A stretch of 64,000 nt of DNA, from contig OY811986.1 of assembly GCA_963681505.1 (NCBI GenBank), positions 2,079,554 through 2,143,553 on the forward strand, in the 5' to 3' direction. This DNA is from Eunapius fragilis (lineage: Eukaryota > Porifera > Demospongiae > Spongillida > Spongillidae). The notes beneath the pieces are model-generated. The model did no database searches. It was not told the DNA's origin and was given only the letters and a program-made list of their open reading frames with translations. Of the stretch, positions 46,203-57,024 are shown in pieces. A program made the translations under genes and the position numbers. Each line of letters opens with the position of its first letter. The stretch's first letter is position 1.

Positions 46203-46840
46203 TTTGAGAAAAAAAAACTTCACTAAGTTACAAAGAGCGTCAAACCTAAACGATCGAATAACAAGAATGATTATAGTACGCACGTGCACGTTATTAAAAA
46301 TACATAACCGCCAAAGTTAATTACCACTACGTGTAGTGCCCAGACCGTACACATTTGATGTATACTGCTAGTACTTCGTATAAAGAGCGACGTAGGACCT
46401 ATCCGAGTCGTGTCAGTGCAGTAAGCTATACGTGATTTGCTAACACAACCACCGATAAATGTCATGTAGCCTCGAGACGTTTTGACCACAGAAGCGAAAA
46501 TGCCAGTGAATTCTGAAGCCATTGGTGTGATTTTCATTTCTTAAAAGTGTTCCTATCCCGAGTTATGCGTGGTCAAGAACAAGAACAAGAAGAAGAAGAA
46601 GAAGAACGAGAAATACGTGGGACTGGGTACGAGTTTCAAAAATTGTTTTGTTCTCTACAACCACGCGGTTTTGTGACATCAAACAAACACGAAACTGCTT
46701 GTTGTTGCCTTCTTGTACGACGACGATAACAAGGTAAGCCATCCGCTCGTCGGGAGTCTTGTTAGAAGCGGGTCGCGTTTTTTTAATGACATTCATAATC
46801 GGGGTCAAATCCTATATGAGAGTTACTAACGTAACTCTCG
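46203..46840 (-). promoter_or_regulatory. 5' leader and terminal hairpin of block B
   Basis: Alignable with 39544-40056. It contains (GAA)n at about 46577-46605, GGGACTGGGTACGAG, TTGTTTTGTTCTCTA, AATGACATTCAT and TCCTATAT, then the 22-nt hairpin. Short reading frames through the GAA run are not thought to be coding. Confidence 0.5.
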
Positions 46841-46872
46841 ATACACCAACGAACGAAAGTAAAATAAAAAGT

Positions 46873-46876
46873 AAAA
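46873..46876 (-). terminator. Pol III T-tract terminator (representative)
   Basis: TTTT immediately follows the 3' end of 5S gene 17 on the minus strand. The same TTTTACTTTTT or TTTTGCTTTTT context follows nearly every 5S gene (TTTTAATTTTT at genes 28 and 61). Confidence 0.85.
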
Positions 46877-46994
46877 GCCTACAACACCGGATGTTCCCAG
46901 GCGGTCACCCATCCAAGTACTGATCCGGCCCGACGCTGCTTAACTTCGGTGATCGGACGGGAACCGGTGCATTCAGCGTGGTATGGTCGTAGGC
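46877..46994 (-). rRNA. 5S rRNA: 5S rRNA, gene 17
   Basis: Consensus body, L-G leader; first gene right of block B. Confidence 0.96.
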
Positions 46995-47016
46995 ATCCAC
47001 GTAATGCTCTGTATCT

Positions 47017-47023
47017 CTTTTAT
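47017..47023 (-). promoter_or_regulatory. TATA-like box upstream of 5S genes (representative)
   Basis: ATAAAAG at -29 to -23 relative to the 5' end of 5S gene 17. The element is kept at the same distance in the G, C and T leaders, and as ATAAAAA in L-D, although the sequence between it and the gene varies. External TATA-like boxes near -30 are known to contribute to Pol III 5S transcription in several animals; the role here is inferred. Confidence 0.6.
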
Positions 47024-47190
47024 GTGCTGCTGCAACGTTCATGATGCGGGATCAACCGAGCCATAATAGTTTGCGTGTCACGGAAGCAAAATAATAGTCA
47101 AATTACGGCAATGAAAAGTTGGGATGTAGATGAGTGGAATAAAACGCTATGATAATACACCAACGAACGAAAGTAAAGTAAAAAGTAAAA

Positions 47191-47308
47191 GCCTACAACA
47201 CCGGATGTTCCCAGGCGGTCACCCATCCAAGTACTGATCCGGCCCGACGCTGCTTAACTTCGGTGATCGGACGGGAACCGGTGCATTCAGCGTGGTATGG
47301 TCGTAGGC
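47191..47308 (-). rRNA. 5S rRNA: 5S rRNA, gene 18
   Basis: Consensus body, L-D leader. Confidence 0.96.
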
Positions 47309-47498
47309 ATCCTCCTGACGCTGTGTATCTTTTTTATGTGCTGCTACAACGTTCATGATGCGGGATCAACCGAGCCATAATAGTTTGCGTGTCACGGACG
47401 CAAAATAATAGTCAAATTACGGCAATGAAAAGTTGTGATGTAGATGATTGGAGTAAAACGCTATACACCAACGAACGAAAGTAAAATAAAAAGTAAAA

Positions 47499-47616
47499 GC
47501 CTATAACACTGGATGTTCCCAGGCGGTCACCCATCCAAGTACTGATCCGGCCCGACGCTGCTTAACTTCGGTGATCGGACGGGAACCGGTGCATTCAGCG
47601 TGGTATGGTCGTAGGC
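47499..47616 (-). rRNA. 5S rRNA: 5S rRNA, gene 19
   Basis: TATAACACTGG variant, L-C leader. Confidence 0.95.
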
Positions 47617-47812
47617 ATCCACCTAATGCTGTGTATCTCTTTTATGTGCTGCTGCAACGTTCATGATGCGGGATCAACCGAGCCATTATAGTTTGCGTGT
47701 CACGGAAGCAAAATAATAGTCAAATTACGGCAATGAAAAGTTGTGATGTAGATGATTGGAGTAAAACGCTATGATAATACACCAACGAACGAAAGTAAAA
47801 TAAAAAGCAAAA

Positions 47813-47930
47813 GCCTACAACACCGGATGTTCCCAGGCGGTCACCCATCCAAGTACTGATCCGGCCCGACGCTGCTTAACTTCGGTGATCGGACGGGAAC
47901 CGGTGCATTCAGCGTGGTATGGTCGTAGGC
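47813..47930 (-). rRNA. 5S rRNA: 5S rRNA, gene 20
   Basis: Consensus body, L-T leader. Confidence 0.96.
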
Positions 47931-48132
47931 ATCCATCTAATGCTGTGTATCTCTTTTATGTGCTGCTGCAACGTTCATGATGCGGGATCAACAAAGCCAT
48001 ATTAGTTTGCGTGTGATGGAAGCAAAATTAAAGTAATTTTCAAATTACTGCAATGAAAAATTGTGATGTAGATGAGTGGAATAAAACGCTATTATAATAC
48101 ACCAACGAACGAAAGTAAAATAAAAAGTAAAA

Positions 48133-48250
48133 GCCTACAACACCGGATGTTCCCAGGCGGTCACCCATCCAAGTACTGATCCGGCCCGACGCTGCTTAAC
48201 TTCGGTGATCGGACGGGAACCGGTGCATTCAGCGTGGTATGGTCGTAGGC
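48133..48250 (-). rRNA. 5S rRNA: 5S rRNA, gene 21
   Basis: Consensus body, L-C leader (CAAGGTTC type). Confidence 0.96.
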
Positions 48251-48446
48251 ATCCACCTAATGCTGTGTATCTCTTTTATGTGCTGCTGCAAGGTTCATGA
48301 TGCGGGATCAACCGAGCCATAATAGTTTGCGTGTCACGGAAGCAAAATAATAGTCAAATTACGGCAATGAAAAGTTGGGATGTAGATGAGTGGAATAAAC
48401 CGCTATGATAATACACCAACGAACGAAAGTAAAGTAAAAAGTAAAA

Positions 48447-48564
48447 GCCTACAACACCGGATGTTCCCAGGCGGTCACCCATCCAAGTACTGATCCGGCC
48501 CGACGCTGCTTAACTTCGGTGATCGGACGGGAACCGGTGCATTCAGCGTGGTATGGTCGTAGGC
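48447..48564 (-). rRNA. 5S rRNA: 5S rRNA, gene 22
   Basis: Consensus body, L-C leader (CAAGGTTC type). Confidence 0.96.
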
Positions 48565-48760
48565 ATCCACCTAATGCTGTGTATCTCTTTTATGTGCTGC
48601 TGCAAGGTTCATGATGCGGGATCAACCGAGCCATAATAGTTTGCGTGTCACGGAAGCAAAATAATAGTCAAATTACGGCAATGAAAAGTTGGGATGTAGA
48701 TGAGTGGAATAAAACGCTATGATAATACACCAACGAACGAAAGTAAAGTAAAAAGTAAAA

Positions 48761-48878
48761 GCCTACAACACCGGATGTTCCCAGGCGGTCACCCATCCAA
48801 GTACTGATCCGGCCCGACGCTGCTTAACTTCGGTGATCGGACGGGAACCGGTGCATTCAGCGTGGTATGGTCGTAGGC
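48761..48878 (-). rRNA. 5S rRNA: 5S rRNA, gene 23
   Basis: Consensus body, L-G leader. Confidence 0.96.
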
Positions 48879-49074
48879 ATCCACGTAATGCTCTGTATCT
48901 CTTTTATGTGCTGCTGCAACGTTCATGATGCGGGATCAACCGAGCCATAATAGTTTGCGTGTCACGGAAGCAAAATAATAGTCAAATTATGGCAATGAAA
49001 AGTTGTGATGTAGATGATTGGAGTAAAACGCTATGATAATACACCAACGAAGGAAAGTAAAATAAAAAGCAAAA

Positions 49075-49192
49075 GCCTACAACACCGGATGTTCCCAGGC
49101 GGTCACCCATCCAAGTACTGATCCGGCCCGACGCTGCTTAACTTCGGTGATCGGACGGGAACCGGTGCATTCAGCGTGGTATGGTCGTAGGC
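49075..49192 (-). rRNA. 5S rRNA: 5S rRNA, gene 24
   Basis: Consensus body, L-G leader; spacer on its 3' side has ACGAAGGAAAG. Confidence 0.96.
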
Positions 49193-49388
49193 ATCCACGT
49201 AATGCTCTGTATCTCTTTTATGTGCTGCTGCAACGTTCATGATGCGGGATCAACCGAGCCATAATAGTTTGCGTGTCACGGAAGCAAAATAATAGTCAAA
49301 TTACGGCAATGAAAAGTTGGGATGTAGATGAGTGGAATAAAACGCTATGATAATACACCAACGAACGAAAGTAAAGTAAAAAGTAAAA

Positions 49389-49506
49389 GCCTACAACACC
49401 GGATGTTCCCAGGCGGTCACCCATCCAAGTACTGATCCGGCCCGACGCTGCTTAACTTCGGTGATCGGACGGGAACCGGTGCATTCAGCGTGGTATGGTC
49501 GTAGTC
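49389..49506 (-). rRNA. 5S rRNA: 5S rRNA, gene 25
   Basis: First bases altered (plus strand GTAGTC for GTAGGC), which changes the 5' terminal stem. L-C leader. Confidence 0.92.
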
Positions 49507-49702
49507 ATCCACCTAATGCTGTGTATCTCTTTTATGTGCTGCTGCAAGGTTCATGATGCGGGATCAACCGAGCCATAATAGTTTGCGTGTCACGGAAGCA
49601 AAATAATAGTCAAATTACGGCAATGAAAAGTTGGGATGTAGATGAGTGGAATAAAACGCTATTATAATACACCAACGAACGAAAGTAAAATAAAAAGTAA
49701 AA

Positions 49703-49820
49703 GCCTACAACACCGGATGTTCCCAGGCGGTCACCCATCTAAGTACTGATCCGGCCCGACGCTGCTTAACTTCGGTGATCGGACGGGAACCGGTGCATTC
49801 AGCGTGGTATGGTCGTAGGC
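49703..49820 (-). rRNA. 5S rRNA: 5S rRNA, gene 26
   Basis: One change (CATCTAAGTAC). L-G leader. Confidence 0.94.
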
Positions 49821-50010
49821 ATCCACGTAATGCTCTGTATCTCTTTTATGTGCTGCTGCAACGTTCATGATGCGGGATCAACCGAGCCATAATAGTTTGC
49901 GTGTCACGGACGCAAAATAATAGTCAAATTACGGCAATGAAAAGTTGTGATGTAGATGATTGGAGTAAAACGCTATACACCAACGAACGAAAGTAAAATA
50001 AAAAGTAAAA

Positions 50011-50128
50011 GCCTACAACACCGGATGTTCCCAGGCGGTCACCCATCCAAGTACTGATCCGGCCCGACGCTACTTAACTTCGGTGATCGGACGGGAACCG
50101 GTGCATTCAGCGTGGTATGGTCGTAGGC
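50011..50128 (-). rRNA. 5S rRNA: 5S rRNA, gene 27
   Basis: One change (CGCTACTTAAC) in the A-box region. L-C leader. Confidence 0.93.
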
Positions 50129-50324
50129 ATCCACCTAATGCTGTGTATCTCTTTTATGTGCTGCTGCAAGGTTCATGATGCGGGATCAACCGAGCCATAA
50201 TAGTTTGCGTGTCACGGAAGCAAAATAATAGTCAAATTACGGCAATGAAAAGTTGGGATGTAGATGAGTGGAATAAAACGCTATTATAATACACCAACGA
50301 ACGAAAGTAAAATAAAAATTAAAA

Positions 50325-50442
50325 GCCTACAACACCGGATGTTCCCAGGCGGTCACCCATCCAAGTACTGATCCGGCCCGACGCTGCTTAACTTCGGTGA
50401 TCGGACGGGAACCGGTGCATTCAGCGTGGTATGGTCGTAGGC
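50325..50442 (-). rRNA. 5S rRNA: 5S rRNA, gene 28
   Basis: Consensus body, L-G leader with CAAGGTTC. Confidence 0.96.
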
Positions 50443-50632
50443 ATCCACGTAATGCTCTGTATCTCTTTTATGTGCTGCTGCAAGGTTCATGATGCGGGAT
50501 CAACCGAGCCATAATAGTTTGCGTGTCACGGAAGCAAAATAATAGTCAAATTAATGCAATGAAAAATTGTGATGTAGAGGAGTGGAATAAAACGCTATAC
50601 ACCAACGAACGAAAGTAAAATAAAAAGTAAAA

Positions 50633-50750
50633 GCCTACAACACCGGATGTTCCCAGGCGGTCACCCATCCAAGTACTGATCCTGCCCGACGCTGCTTAAC
50701 TTCGGTGATCGGACGGGAACCGGTGCATTCAGCGTGGTATGGTCGTAGGC
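50633..50750 (-). rRNA. 5S rRNA: 5S rRNA, gene 29
   Basis: One change (GATCCTGCCC). L-T leader with TGTGTTTC. Confidence 0.94.
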
Positions 50751-50946
50751 ATCCATCTAATGCTGTGTTTCTCTTTTATGTGCTGCTGCAACGTTCATGT
50801 TGCGGGATCAACCGAGCCATAATAGTTTGCGTGTCACGGAAGCAAAATAATAGTCAAATTACGGCAATGAAAAGTTGTGATGTAGATGATTGGAGTAAAA
50901 CGCTATGATAATACACCAACGAACGAAAGTAAAATAAAAAGCAAAA

Positions 50947-51064
50947 GCCTACAACACCGGATGTTCCCAGGCGGTCACCCATCCAAGTACTGATCCGGCC
51001 CGACGCTGCTTAACTTCGGTGATCGGACGGGAACCGGTGCATTCAGCGTGGTATGGTCGTAGGC
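50947..51064 (-). rRNA. 5S rRNA: 5S rRNA, gene 30
   Basis: Consensus body; L-T leader with TGCTGCTGCTACG. Confidence 0.96.
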
Positions 51065-51266
51065 ATCCATCTAATGCTGTGTATCTGTTTTATGTGCTGC
51101 TGCTACGTTCATGATGCGGGATCAACAAAGCCATATTAGTTTGCGTGTGATGGAAGCAAAATTAAAGTAATTTTCAAATTACTGCAATGAAAAATTGTGA
51201 TGTAGATGAGTGGAATAAAACGCTATTATAATACACCAACGAACGAAAGTAAAATAAAAAGTAAAA

Positions 51267-51384
51267 GCCTACAACACCGGATGTTCCCAGGCGGTCACCC
51301 ATCCAAGTACTGATCCAGCCCGACGCTGCTTAACTTCGGTGATCGGACGGGAACCGGTGCATTCAGCGTGGTATGGTCGTAGGC
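51267..51384 (-). rRNA. 5S rRNA: 5S rRNA, gene 31
   Basis: One change (GATCCAGCCC), shared with genes 54 and 56. L-G leader. Confidence 0.94.
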
Positions 51385-51580
51385 ATCCACGTAATGCTCT
51401 GTATCTCTTTTATGTGCTGCTGCAACGTTCATGATGCGGGATCAACCGAGCCATAATAGTTTGCGTGTCACGGAAGCAAAATAATAGTCAAATTATGGCA
51501 ATGAAAAGTTGTGATGTAGATGATTGGAGTAAAACGCTATGATAATACACCAACGAAGGAAAGTAAAATAAAAAGCAAAA

Positions 51581-51698
51581 GCCTACAACACCGGATGTTC
51601 CCAGGCGGTCACCCATCCAAGTACTGATCCGGCCCGACGCTGCTTAACTTCGGTGATCGGACGGGAACCGGTGCATTCAGCGTGGTATGGTCGTAGGC
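51581..51698 (-). rRNA. 5S rRNA: 5S rRNA, gene 32
   Basis: Consensus body, L-G leader. Confidence 0.96.
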
Positions 51699-51894
51699 AT
51701 CCACGTAATGCTCTGTATCTCTTTTATGTGCTGCTGCAACGTTCATGATGCGGGATCAACCGAGCCATAATAGTTTGCGTGTCACGGAAGCAAAATAATA
51801 GTCAAATTACGGCAATGAAAAGTTGGGATGTAGATGAGTGGAATAAAACGCTATGATAATACACCAACGAACGAAAGTAAAGTAAAAAGTAAAA

Positions 51895-52012
51895 GCCTAC
51901 AACACCGGATGTTCCCAGGCGGTCACCCATCCAAGTACTGATCCGGCCCGACGCTGCTTAACTTCGGTGATCGGACGGGAACCGGTGCATTCAGCGTGGT
52001 ATGGTCTTAGTC
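51895..52012 (-). rRNA. 5S rRNA: 5S rRNA, gene 33
   Basis: 5' end changed (plus strand GGTCTTAGTC). L-C leader. May not form the terminal helix normally. Confidence 0.9.
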
Positions 52013-52208
52013 ATCCACCTAATGCTGTGTATCTCTTTTATGTGCTGCTGCAAGGTTCATGATGCGGGATCAACCGAGCCATAATAGTTTGCGTGTCACG
52101 GAAGCAAAATAATAGTCAAATTACGGCAATGAAAAGTTGGGATGTAGATGAGTGGAATAAAACGCTATTATAATACACCAACGAACGAAAGTAAAATAAA
52201 AAGTAAAA

Positions 52209-52326
52209 GCCTACAACACCGGATGTTCCCAGGCGGTCACCCATCTAAGTACTGATCCGGCCCGACGCTGCTTAACTTCGGTGATCGGACGGGAACCGGT
52301 GCATTCAGCGTGGTATGGTCGTAGGC
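52209..52326 (-). rRNA. 5S rRNA: 5S rRNA, gene 34
   Basis: One change (CATCTAAGTAC), L-D leader. Confidence 0.94.
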
Positions 52327-52516
52327 ATCCTCCTGACGCTGTGTATCTTTTTTATGTGCTGCTACAACGTTCATGATGCGGGATCAACCGAGCCATAATA
52401 GTTTGCGTGTCACGGACGCAAAATAATAGTCAAATTACGGCAATGAAAAGTTGTGATGTAGATGATTGGAGTAAAACGCTATACACCAACGAACGAAAGT
52501 AAAATAAAAAGTAAAA

Positions 52517-52634
52517 GCCTACAACACCGGATGTTTCCAGGCGGTCACCCATCCAAGTACTGATCCGGCCCGACGCTACTTAACTTCGGTGATCGGACGG
52601 GAACCGGTGCATTCAGCGTGGTATGGTCGTAGGC
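52517..52634 (-). rRNA. 5S rRNA: 5S rRNA, gene 35
   Basis: Two changes (GATGTTTCCAGG and CGCTACTTAAC). L-C leader. Confidence 0.92.
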
Positions 52635-52830
52635 ATCCACCTAATGCTGTGTATCTCTTTTATGTGCTGCTGCAAGGTTCATGATGCGGGATCAACCGAG
52701 CCATAATAGTTTGCGTGTCACGGAAGCAAAATAATAGTCAAATTACGGCAATGAAAAGTTGGGATGTAGATGAGTGGAATAAACCGCTATGATAATACAC
52801 CAACGAACGAAAGTAAAGTAAAAAGTAAAA

Positions 52831-52948
52831 GCCTACAACACCGGATGTTCCCAGGCGGTCACCCATCCAAGTACTGATCCGGCCCGACGCTGCTTAACTT
52901 CGGTGATCGGACGGGAACCGGTGCATTCAGCGTGGTATGGTCGTAGGC
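52831..52948 (-). rRNA. 5S rRNA: 5S rRNA, gene 36
   Basis: Consensus body, L-C leader. Confidence 0.96.
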
Positions 52949-53144
52949 ATCCACCTAATGCTGTGTATCTCTTTTATGTGCTGCTGCAAGGTTCATGATG
53001 CGGGATCAACCGAGCCATAATAGTTTGCGTGTCACGGAAGCAAAATAATAGTCAAATTACGGCAATGAAAAGTTGGGATGTAGATGAGTGGAATAAAACG
53101 CTATGATAATACACCAACGAACGAAAGTAAAGTAAAAAGTAAAA

Positions 53145-53262
53145 GCCTACAACACCGGATGTTCCCAGGCGGTCACCCATCCAAGTACTGATCCGGCCCG
53201 ACGCTGCTTAACTTCGGTGATCGGACGGGAACCGGTGCATTCAGCGTGGTATGGTCGTAGGC
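53145..53262 (-). rRNA. 5S rRNA: 5S rRNA, gene 37
   Basis: Consensus body, L-G leader. Confidence 0.96.
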
Positions 53263-53458
53263 ATCCACGTAATGCTCTGTATCTCTTTTATGTGCTGCTG
53301 CAACGTTCATGATGCGGGATCAACCGAGCCATAATAGTTTGCGTGTCACGGAAGCAAAATAATAGTCAAATTACGGCAATGAAAAGTTGGGATGTAGATG
53401 AGTGGAATAAAACGCTATGATAATACACCAACGAACGAAAGTAAAGTAAAAAGTAAAA

Positions 53459-53576
53459 GCCTACAACACCGGATGTTCCCAGGCGGTCACCCATCCAAGT
53501 ACTGATCCGGCCCGACGCTGCTTAACTTCGGTGATCGGACGGGAACCGGTGCATTCAGCGTGGTATGGTCGTAGGC
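53459..53576 (-). rRNA. 5S rRNA: 5S rRNA, gene 38
   Basis: Consensus body, L-G leader; opens a 4-gene repeat. Confidence 0.96.
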
Positions 53577-53772
53577 ATCCACGTAATGCTCTGTATCTCT
53601 TTTATGTGCTGCTGCAACGTTCATGATGCGGGATCAACCGAGCCATAATAGTTTGCGTGTCACGGAAGCAAAATAATAGTCAAATTACGGCAATGAAAAG
53701 TTGGGATGTAGATGAGTGGAATAAAACGCTATGATAATACACCAACGAACGAAAGTAAAGTAAAAAGTAAAA

Positions 53773-53890
53773 GCCTACAACACCGGATGTTCCCAGGCGG
53801 TCACCCATCCAAGTACTGATCCGGCCCGACGCTGCTTAACTTCGGTGATCGGACGGGAACCGGTGCATTCAGCGTGGTATGGTCGTAGGC
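53773..53890 (-). rRNA. 5S rRNA: 5S rRNA, gene 39
   Basis: Consensus body, L-D leader. Confidence 0.96.
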
Positions 53891-54080
53891 ATCCTCCTGA
53901 CGCTGTGTATCTTTTTTATGTGCTGCTACAACGTTCATGATGCGGGATCAACCGAGCCATAATAGTTTGCGTGTCACGGACGCAAAATAATAGTCAAATT
54001 ACGGCAATGAAAAGTTGTGATGTAGATGATTGGAGTAAAACGCTATACACCAACGAACGAAAGTAAAATAAAAAGTAAAA

Positions 54081-54198
54081 GCCTATAACACTGGATGTTC
54101 CCAGGCGGTCACCCATCCAAGTACTGATCCGGCCCGACGCTGCTTAACTTCGGTGATCGGACGGGAACCGGTGCATTCAGCGTGGTATGGTCGTAGGC
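54081..54198 (-). rRNA. 5S rRNA: 5S rRNA, gene 40
   Basis: TATAACACTGG variant, L-C leader. Confidence 0.95.
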
Positions 54199-54394
54199 AT
54201 CCACCTAATGCTGTGTATCTCTTTTATGTGCTGCTGCAACGTTCATGATGCGGGATCAACCGAGCCATAATAGTTTGCGTGTCACGGAAGCAAAATAATA
54301 GTCAAATTACGGCAATGAAAAGTTGTGATGTAGATGATTGGAGTAAAACGCTATGATAATACACCAACGAACGAAAGTAAAATAAAAAGCAAAA

Positions 54395-54512
54395 GCCTAC
54401 AACACCGGATGTTCCCAGGCGGTCACCCATCCAAGTACTGATCCGGCCCGACGCTGCTTAACTTCGGTGATCGGACGGGAACCGGTGCATTCAGCGTGGT
54501 ATGGTCGTAGGC
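54395..54512 (-). rRNA. 5S rRNA: 5S rRNA, gene 41
   Basis: Consensus body, L-T leader. Confidence 0.96.
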
Positions 54513-54714
54513 ATCCATCTAATGCTGTGTATCTCTTTTATGTGCTGCTGCAACGTTCATGATGCGGGATCAACAAAGCCATATTAGTTTGCGTGTGATG
54601 GAAGCAAAATTAAAGTAATTTTCAAATTACTGCAATGAAAAATTGTGATGTAGATGAGTGGAATAAAACGCTATTATAATACACCAACGAACGAAAGTAA
54701 AATAAAAAGTAAAA

Positions 54715-54832
54715 GCCTACAACACCGGATGTTCCCAGGCGGTCACCCATCCAAGTACTGATCCGGCCCGACGCTGCTTAACTTCGGTGATCGGACGGGA
54801 ACCGGTGCATTCAGCGTGGTATGGTCGTAGGC
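54715..54832 (-). rRNA. 5S rRNA: 5S rRNA, gene 42
   Basis: Consensus body, L-G leader; opens a 4-gene repeat. Confidence 0.96.
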
Positions 54833-55028
54833 ATCCACGTAATGCTCTGTATCTCTTTTATGTGCTGCTGCAACGTTCATGATGCGGGATCAACCGAGCC
54901 ATAATAGTTTGCGTGTCACGGAAGCAAAATAATAGTCAAATTACGGCAATGAAAAGTTGGGATGTAGATGAGTGGAATAAAACGCTATGATAATACACCA
55001 ACGAACGAAAGTAAAGTAAAAAGTAAAA

Positions 55029-55146
55029 GCCTACAACACCGGATGTTCCCAGGCGGTCACCCATCCAAGTACTGATCCGGCCCGACGCTGCTTAACTTCG
55101 GTGATCGGACGGGAACCGGTGCATTCAGCGTGGTATGGTCGTAGGC
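55029..55146 (-). rRNA. 5S rRNA: 5S rRNA, gene 43
   Basis: Consensus body, L-D leader. Confidence 0.96.
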
Positions 55147-55336
55147 ATCCTCCTGACGCTGTGTATCTTTTTTATGTGCTGCTACAACGTTCATGATGCG
55201 GGATCAACCGAGCCATAATAGTTTGCGTGTCACGGACGCAAAATAATAGTCAAATTACGGCAATGAAAAGTTGTGATGTAGATGATTGGAGTAAAACGCT
55301 ATACACCAACGAACGAAAGTAAAATAAAAAGTAAAA

Positions 55337-55454
55337 GCCTATAACACTGGATGTTCCCAGGCGGTCACCCATCCAAGTACTGATCCGGCCCGACGCTGCT
55401 TAACTTCGGTGATCGGACGGGAACCGGTGCATTCAGCGTGGTATGGTCGTAGGC
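55337..55454 (-). rRNA. 5S rRNA: 5S rRNA, gene 44
   Basis: TATAACACTGG variant, L-C leader. Confidence 0.95.
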
Positions 55455-55650
55455 ATCCACCTAATGCTGTGTATCTCTTTTATGTGCTGCTGCAACGTTC
55501 ATGATGCGGGATCAACCGAGCCATTATAGTTTGCGTGTCACGGAAGCAAAATAATAGTCAAATTACGGCAATGAAAAGTTGTGATGTAGATGATTGGAGT
55601 AAAACGCTATGATAATACACCAACGAACGAAAGTAAAATAAAAAGCAAAA

Positions 55651-55768
55651 GCCTACAACACCGGATGTTCCCAGGCGGTCACCCATCCAAGTACTGATCC
55701 GGCCCGACGCTGCTTAACTTCGGTGATCGGACGGGAACCGGTGCATTCAGCGTGGTATGGTCGTAGGC
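55651..55768 (-). rRNA. 5S rRNA: 5S rRNA, gene 45
   Basis: Consensus body, L-T leader. Confidence 0.96.
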
Positions 55769-55970
55769 ATCCATCTAATGCTGTGTATCTCTTTTATGTG
55801 CTGCTGCAACGTTCATGATGCGGGATCAACAAAGCCATATTAGTTTGCGTGTGATGGAAGCAAAATTAAAGTAATTTTCAAATTACTGCAATGAAAAATT
55901 GTGATGTAGATGAGTGGAATAAAACGCTATTATAATACACCAACGAACGAAAGTAAAATAAAAAGTAAAA

Positions 55971-56088
55971 GCCTACAACACCGGATGTTCCCAGGCGGTC
56001 ACCCATCCAAGTACTGATCCGGCCCGACGCTGCTTAACTTCGGTGATCGGACGGGAACCGGTGCATTCAGCGTGGTATGGTCGTAGGC
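55971..56088 (-). rRNA. 5S rRNA: 5S rRNA, gene 46
   Basis: Consensus body, L-G leader; opens a 4-gene repeat. Confidence 0.96.
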
Positions 56089-56284
56089 ATCCACGTAATG
56101 CTCTGTATCTCTTTTATGTGCTGCTGCAACGTTCATGATGCGGGATCAACCGAGCCATAATAGTTTGCGTGTCACGGAAGCAAAATAATAGTCAAATTAC
56201 GGCAATGAAAAGTTGGGATGTAGATGAGTGGAATAAAACGCTATGATAATACACCAACGAACGAAAGTAAAGTAAAAAGTAAAA

Positions 56285-56402
56285 GCCTACAACACCGGAT
56301 GTTCCCAGGCGGTCACCCATCCAAGTACTGATCCGGCCCGACGCTGCTTAACTTCGGTGATCGGACGGGAACCGGTGCATTCAGCGTGGTATGGTCGTAG
56401 GC
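56285..56402 (-). rRNA. 5S rRNA: 5S rRNA, gene 47
   Basis: Consensus body, L-D leader. Confidence 0.96.
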
Positions 56403-56592
56403 ATCCTCCTGACGCTGTGTATCTTTTTTATGTGCTGCTACAACGTTCATGATGCGGGATCAACCGAGCCATAATAGTTTGCGTGTCACGGACGCAAAAT
56501 AATAGTCAAATTACGGCAATGAAAAGTTGTGATGTAGATGATTGGAGTAAAACGCTATACACCAACGAACGAAAGTAAAATAAAAAGTAAAA

Positions 56593-56710
56593 GCCTATAA
56601 CACTGGATGTTCCCAGGCGGTCACCCATCCAAGTACTGATCCGGCCCGACGCTGCTTAACTTCGGTGATCGGACGGGAACCGGTGCATTCAGCGTGGTAT
56701 GGTCGTAGGC
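56593..56710 (-). rRNA. 5S rRNA: 5S rRNA, gene 48
   Basis: TATAACACTGG variant, L-C leader. Confidence 0.95.
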
Positions 56711-56906
56711 ATCCACCTAATGCTGTGTATCTCTTTTATGTGCTGCTGCAACGTTCATGATGCGGGATCAACCGAGCCATTATAGTTTGCGTGTCACGGA
56801 AGCAAAATAATAGTCAAATTACGGCAATGAAAAGTTGTGATGTAGATGATTGGAGTAAAACGCTATGATAATACACCAACGAACGAAAGTAAAATAAAAA
56901 GCAAAA

Positions 56907-57024
56907 GCCTACAACACCGGATGTTCCCAGGCGGTCACCCATCCAAGTACTGATCCGGCCCGACGCTGCTTAACTTCGGTGATCGGACGGGAACCGGTGC
57001 ATTCAGCGTGGTATGGTCGTAGGC
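56907..57024 (-). rRNA. 5S rRNA: 5S rRNA, gene 49
   Basis: Consensus body, L-T leader. Confidence 0.96.

Larger units (their letters stand above)
45360..46840 (-). mobile_element. Helentron-like block B inserted in a 5S spacer
   Basis: The left flank ends ...CGCTATTATA and the right flank resumes ATACACCAACG. Joined, these equal the uninterrupted sister spacer, so no target duplication is visible. In gene orientation the block sits between T and T, as reported for Helentron/Helitron2 elements. From right to left it holds a hairpin (46818-46839; stem GAGAGTTAC, loop 4 nt), CATATAGGATTTGAC, a leader homologous to block A, a decayed MPS...-type repeat gene, a poly-C run and foldback B. It is only 1.48 kb, so it is a non-autonomous derivative. 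Confidence 0.65.

Noticed and set aside
46547-46729. 60-aa ORF with an EQEQEEEEEERE run
   Set aside because: Lies in the non-coding leader of block B over a GAA repeat; the homologous region of block A does not keep the frame.
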